From the NCBI GenBank assembly GCA_009746045.1, contig RPFO01000392.1:2773681-2837680 (forward strand): a stretch of 64,000 bases of DNA. The letters run 5' to 3'. Below are positions 58,974-64,000 of this stretch, in pieces. Origin of the DNA: Mesostigma viride (lineage: Eukaryota > Streptophyta > Mesostigmatophyceae > Mesostigmatales > Mesostigmataceae). The notes under the pieces are model-generated. The model was given only the letters and a program-made list of their open reading frames with translations, was not told where the DNA came from and did no database searches. Positions within the stretch are counted from its first letter, which is position 1. The number at the start of each line of letters is the position of its first letter. Both the position numbers and the translations under genes were made by a program.

Positions 58974-61900
58974 GTTCTCTCACCTTGCTTACTCTGAGGA
59001 TGATGATCTCATTACCATTGGGGATGGCAGCCAGGGCATAATTGATTTTGAGGCAGCAACCTTACTGTCCTCCCAACACCCTGTACTGGAACCTTACATA
59101 AAAGCACTAACCCCCACTGTTGACAACTCCATAGATATCAAGGAGCTTGCTCATCAGCTGCACCTAGCCATGGGTCATGAAACAGTGGCTGAGGAACTGG
59201 CCAGACGGCTGGGGGGTAGTAGCATGGGAAAACCTCTCAGGAATGCAGTAAAACTGGCTAGACAACACTGTCAAGAATGTCAGTTTAATAACAGCCCCAA
59301 ACCTAAAAAATGGCATACTGCAACTCCTTCCACCACTAGAGGCATGATAGTGGGGGATGTGATGCACATCAACAAAGATGTCCAGCCCTACCTGATCCTA
59401 AAAGATTCATGGTCCAGGTTCACAGTAATGGAACCCCTACCTGGCATGTCTGCAGGGCAGCTACGTGTTGCACTCATGATTGCTTTACCCAGATTCTACC
59501 CAGTTGACAGAATTTTGCTTGATCAACAATTTTCTTGTCTGACTGACCTGGAAGGGTGTGAAGCAATAGAGATTGCTGGGCTGGAAGATCATGAGGGTCA
59601 GGGGGTCATTGAAAGAACCATCAGATCTGTCAAAACCCTACTAGCCAAAAATCCTTCCAAGGATGCTACTTCAGGGGTCTATTGTGACAGGGCACTCTGG
59701 TGTCATGAAATGTGCACAACCCTAAACATGAGACCTGTCTTGCATGCCAAGTGGGGTGAAGTAATCCCAGCAGGCCTGCAGGCAGGTGTATATCCCCCAG
59801 AGGTGATAGCACTGTACAACACTGCACGTGCACAAACCTCAGCAAAACTGGCAGAAAAAGATAAAACCCATCCCAGGCCAGTATTCCAAAAAGGTGATCA
59901 AGTTCTCTATTACAAGGAAAACAGCTTTGGTAAGGTTGGAACTTGGCTAGGTCCAGTTACCATCCGTGGATTTACCAAAAACAGCAAGACCGTGGAGGTC
60001 AAGCACAATATCAATGGGAAGCGTCACAGGGTGAGCTGTCATAGAATTAAGAAGTATTATTCTCCCATGGCAGACGTGCCTGGGGAAGAGTCTTTAAGCA
60101 TGGACTCACTACTTCTATCTGGCAACTCCAGCATGCCCAGCAGTAGCCCTGAGCCACCAATTACTGCTGTTGACAGCACCACAGCACCCTCTGTGAACCC
60201 TTCCACCCTCAGTGAAGCCAGGCCCACTTCACAACCTGGGGATTGCTTAACCAGGCACGAGGTAGCTGGGTTGGAAGCATTAGCTCAGCCCCAAGGCACC
60301 AAATTGTCTGCCAACCCTCCCGCTCTGAGGTCAAGATTGGCAGTCGCCTTGCAAGCATTACACAGGTCACATAAGCAACAAGCTGCTGTGGCCGAAGGGT
60401 TGGCAAAAGTCTCAGCTGTGTGCACTAGTCAGGACCCCTGGACCCTGGCAATAGACACTCAGGCACAGGTCAGTGTGATCAGTGCACAAGCCATCCCTGG
60501 TCTTGAGATTGCACCTTCATTTTGGGCACGGGTGCAGGATTTCTCAGGCCAAAGCTCACTGGATGTAGTGGGACAGGTGATGCTCCCTATACTTGGTATT
60601 CAGACACCCTTCCAGGTGGTGGAGGGGTACTCTGGTAACACCTTGTTGGGGGAACCTTTTGTATCCTATCCTGGGGTGCTTATCTCAGCTAATGAGCTCA
60701 GTGTCACAGGGGTGGGTGCAGTTCCTCTGGACCACTTTAAAATCCCTCTCTCCAGTATTGTCCCTGGTATGGATGCTGTCATCAAGGCAGTCAACACTCA
60801 GTATGCACCAGGGGAGATCCCTGATCTGGACAAGTTAGTGCACAGCCAGTTCCTCCATCCCTCAGCCTTTGGGCTGGGTAAGTGGGACATAGCCATGCAC
60901 TCACCCCACCAAATCTCCCACGTCATACAAGAATGCAAAACACAAAAAGGGTTTACCAAGTGGCTGATGGCCATTGTCCACCAAGCCAGGCAGGAATGGG
61001 TCCTGCCCAACCCCAAAAACCCTCAATACAAACCTCCTGTCACCCCTTCATGGGACGTGCCAGAGGGAGCCAAAAAGCTCAGATTAAAATTTGTTCTCAA
61101 ACAAAAACCACAAAAAGTGGGCTCCCCAATCTTCCATGCCAGACCATGTGTCACAGAATTAAAGGGGACATCCACACTGCCAAAAGGGGAAACCTACACA
61201 CCTGGGCTGCAACAAACCTCACTCAGGATCATGCTCTCCCTATTCCTCCACAACCTCAATGCAGGCCAAGACTATGTCTGCAAAGCCACTGATATTAAAA
61301 GGGCCTTCCTCAGGGGGGACCCAGAAAAGGCTGAATCTGTGTGGAAAGGGAAGGTGTACGTGGTAGACACCCCAGCTGTGTGGAAACCTTACATTGATGA
61401 GCCCCACCTTATCATCAACATTGGGGTGGAAGGGCTTGTCAGTGCCCCAAAATTTTCAGAGACTCAGCAGAGGAAGTATTCAAAAAGCTCAAGGCCACGT
61501 ATGATGACCTGGACCCATGCTTTTTTGTTGTACCCACCCCCTCTGGACTGCTGTTCTTTGTGTGGCATGGAGATGACCAACTCATTTGTGGGCCTAGAGC
61601 TGAGGTGGAAAATTTATTCAGCAGGTCCAGGAATCATATGAGATTGGCAAACAGGTGGAATTGAGCACAACCCCCATCCAGTTCTGTGGCATCATGTTGC
61701 AGCTGCACAGGCAGCCAGATCAGTGGGTCTGCTCTCTCTCTCCTCCTGCAGAATATATCCAAGATTGTCTAGATCTGCTGCAACAACTACCTCCCCTTAC
61801 ACATGTGTGCCACTGTTCAGGGCAAACTGGGGTGGTGGTCAGCCATCTGTGGGGCTCCCTTAGCTGTCATCAGCAGGGTCACCCATGATGTTCTAGTCAA

Positions 61901-62494
61901 GATAAAATGCAGTCACATCAGGAAGTTGGTCAATGACTGTCCCCCCCTCATCCTCCATGGCCTGAATCTGATGGAAGACATCCACATCCAATGTGTCATG
62001 GACAGCTCCATGGAGAGCAGAACAATCAATCAGATGGGGGCACGGGAATCAGGGCTGTTTTTTCTCACCAACAGGTCAGATTACATGTCCCTCACTTCCT
62101 GGTACAGCAGGCTACACCGCAGAAAACCTGGCAGCAGCAACTCAGCTGAATGTCGTGCTGTGGTGTCTGCTGCATTGCATGCTCGTTCCCTGCAGCACAT
62201 GCTCACCTGGCTACAAACCCAGGCAGGCAGCACATGCAATGTATCTCACATCTCTACACTGACAGCTTTTCTGTGATCAGTTTTCTAACCAAGAAATCTG
62301 TTTCTGCTGCTGTCCACACTGACTTGGATTGGGTGATCCTCAAACAGGAGGCCACCTATTTTTCCAGCTGGACTCATGTGGATGATGAGGACAACCCAGC
62401 AGACGCTCTAACGAAGCTGCGGGATGCTGCTGGCCAACAGTACCAGCTCCTCTTTCAGAACATGAACCCCTATGATATCAGAGTCAGTGTTTGA
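58879..62494 (+). pseudogene. Copia-like pol, copy 2: integrase, protease, reverse transcriptase, RNase H
   Basis: The first frame is 58879-61641 (920 residues). The integrase zinc site is H95/H100 with C131-C134. The catalytic core candidates are D160, D215 and E245, and a gypsy-like C-terminal SH3 segment is at ~337-395 (GDQVLYYKENSFGKVGTWLG). An aspartic protease lies at ~520-600 (LAIDTQAQVSVIS, then NTLLGEPFV), with DTQ in place of the usual DTG. Reverse transcriptase starts ~730 with motif A ATDIKRAFLRG at ~803. A missing C near 61445 shifts the frame before motif C (WHGDD). RNase H continues in 61655-62494 with a 2-bp deletion near 61783 and ends NPADALTKLRD. Confidence 0.9.
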
Positions 62495-62868
62495 ATAAAT
62501 GACTGGCCATAGCACAGTACACAACCACCACACCCCCTTACCACAGCGATAGCTGCTGGGCGCCATAAAATTCAACACATTCGTTGTGGGGTGTGAGTGC
62601 TGGCTAGGTCAGATTTGTATCCATTTGCAGCTTGAGGACACAAGCTTTGTATACACTTACTTAATGTGTGCTCCAATAACTGGCCAAACCAGCCAGCTGT
62701 GTACACCTTATTTAATGTGCAATATAACACCTGGCCAGAACAGCCAGCTGTAACCAACCTGGCTCAACCAGCCATGTCTCTTTTGTACCCCTAATCAACT
62801 TAAAAACAATAACAATAATGTTGGGGGTGCAGACCTGCATTAAGAAATAAATAATAAAACAATACTGG

Positions 62869-63352
62869 AGTTAGTCTCCATGCTTTGCTGTAGACTAAGT
62901 CTCAAAGGCATTGTGAATACAACGTATGAATAAGCCTTGTAAACCTACGTTGGTATGTGAATATAAATACCACGTGGGCTATGCAGATAGGAATGCTAGT
63001 CGAGTCGCATACGTTTCCCTAGATAGGTACTTTGGGTACTGGGGTACGTGACAGATGTCAGTACCCAGTATACGTAGTGTCCTGTCATTGGACGGTACTA
63101 GAGTATCCTAGATAGGGACCGTACTGCAGCGTGCATTGATCTGTGATCACACGATGCAGTGACTAGACTGCTACCTGTCATCGTGCGGCCTCGGGCCAAC
63201 GGTCTGCACCCAACGGTCACTGGCGGCGCAGCCAGTGAGAGGAACGTTGATAAAGGGTAAACCTATTTTCTAATGAACCAAGCAATTCATTGCTCTCAGC
63301 ACACAGTGTTCTCAAGCAATATACCACGTCGTTCATTTCTCATTTCCTAACT
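62869..63352 (+). mobile_element. Copia LTR3 (right outer LTR)
   Basis: 484 bp, AGTTAG to CTAACT, followed by the GAGCC duplication at 63353-63357. It differs from LTR1 and LTR2 by a 3-bp deletion (GTACTGCAGC for GTACAGTTGCAGC, 63122-63130) and few substitutions, pointing to a recent insertion. Confidence 0.96.
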
Positions 63353-64000
63353 GAGCCCTTCTTGTACAGCATGACGCGGATGGTCGTCTGGCACTCAGCA
63401 GGCGGAGGCTCGTCAGAGAGCAGGACACGGTTGCAGAACGCCAGCAGAAGATCCCTAACCGCCAGATCAGGGGTCTTCAGCAGCTCAGCAGAAAGGTGGT
63501 CGGCACCGACCGCCGCATCGTACCGCAGGCGAGCAAGGGCGCCGTCCAATTCCTTCAAAGTGAAGGGGGGGACGACGTCGTCAGTGGCAAGGCAGCCCTC
63601 CTGCAAGGCGGGGACTTGGTAGTCCGCGGCCGAGGAGGGGGGCGCTGGCGGCGGCGGGGGTCCGGCGACCCCGAGGCGGGCGGCCGTCTCGGGGTGAAGC
63701 GGCGGGGGGGGGGCGCGAGCCCCACCGGTCAAGGAAACATTGTGGGCCAACCAGCGGTCAAGGCTGACCGGCGCCGTGCCGTCCCCCGTGTGCTCCACCG
63801 GGGACGTGCGCTGCCGCCGGCCGCCGAGCCGGTCGAGGTGGTACCACATGTCCTTGCCCTGGTTGCGAGCCTGGCAGGCCTTGGCATCCGCGATGCACTG
63901 GGCCGCCTCCGCTTCCTGAGCGTGCTCGTAGGCCGCCACGAGGGCGGCCTTGAGCACTGGTTTCTGCAGCGGGTCCCGGTTATGCTTGGCGGTGCCGGGC
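63353..64000 (-). mobile_element. LINE alpha6, continuation, minus strand (runs off the window)
   Basis: After the GAGCC duplication the alpha6 sequence resumes in register: GAGCCCTTCTTGTACAGC is the reverse complement of the alpha3 stretch near 16190-16215 (LYKKGSAAD). The minus-strand frame 63957-63340 encodes the endonuclease-RT linker (MLKAALVAAYEHAQEAEAAQ, FTLKELDGALARLRYDAAVG) up to RT motif 1. The 5' end lies outside the window. Confidence 0.93.

Larger units (their letters stand above)
57317..62868 (+). mobile_element. Copia internal region, copy 2 (uninterrupted)
   Basis: 5552 bp. It gives the empty-site sequence for both CACTA insertions in copy 1. In order it holds the A-rich leader (57376-57420), a gag-like Ala/Pro/Gln-rich segment (57573-57795, then a GTAAGC that could be a donor), the 71-bp repeats, the CAA run, the zinc knuckle, pol, and a 3' region (62495-62868). 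Identity to copy 1 is very high, with a handful of substitutions and short indels. Confidence 0.95.

Noticed and set aside
56778-62868. LTR starting at TGTTGGGGG (56778 and 62819), the usual TG start for copia
   Set aside because: LTR1 and its GAGCC duplication begin at AGTTAG, so the TGTTGGGGG segment is internal, upstream of the 3' LTR.

Overview
The window is nuclear DNA from a photosynthetic eukaryote, most likely a green alga (Chlorophyta). It holds one intact two-exon Lhcb-type chlorophyll a/b-binding protein gene with GT-AG splicing and a TGTAA element in its 3' UTR. Nearly everything else is either an unrecognised multi-exon locus or transposable elements nested in one another. I cannot name the species.

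Region 1 (1-11457). A 1-kb polypyrimidine tract is followed by a plus-strand run of exons with good GT-AG junctions but no family I recognise. A roughly palindromic 20-mer (GTTGCGACGGCCGGCGTTTC and variants) recurs about 17 times in its introns and spacers. It also recurs, inverted, as seven units of a 72-bp coding tandem array. Several reading-frame breaks fall in G or C runs, so this is either a decaying gene or sequence with homopolymer errors.

Region 2 (12493-20316). This is a graveyard of non-LTR retrotransposons. Family alpha has an AP endonuclease, a YADD reverse transcriptase and an (AATTT)n-like tail. Family beta has a YMDD reverse transcriptase, a CCHC finger and a restriction-like endonuclease. 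Family delta is related to alpha but has its own 3' end. Target-site duplications (TSDs) show which copy sits in which, and three insertions consist of almost nothing but the tail.

Region 3 (20317-24523) carries the Lhcb gene, flanked by a MITE-like element, a tRNA-like inverted repeat and a short dispersed repeat.

Region 4 (24524-64000) is one nest. An ORF1-only LINE (H1) holds an alpha copy and a delta copy, and its 3' end is cut by a minus-strand alpha LINE (alpha6). Alpha6 is split at 29513/63353 by a Ty1/copia-like element with a 5-bp duplication, GAGCC. That element is a tandem dimer (LTR-internal-LTR-internal-LTR). LTR1 contains a second ORF1-only LINE (H2). Internal copy 1 contains two CACTA transposons, of 4.6 kb and 14.8 kb, and the larger one has a beta LINE in an intron of its transposase gene. 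The undisturbed internal copy 2 serves as a control, so every insertion in copy 1 can be placed to the base.

The most unusual points are four. The copia-like polyprotein order is integrase, protease, reverse transcriptase, RNase H. A private 20-mer recurs through region 1. ORF1-only LINEs share only the last ~40 bp with alpha. Some insertions are bare LINE tails with full target duplications.
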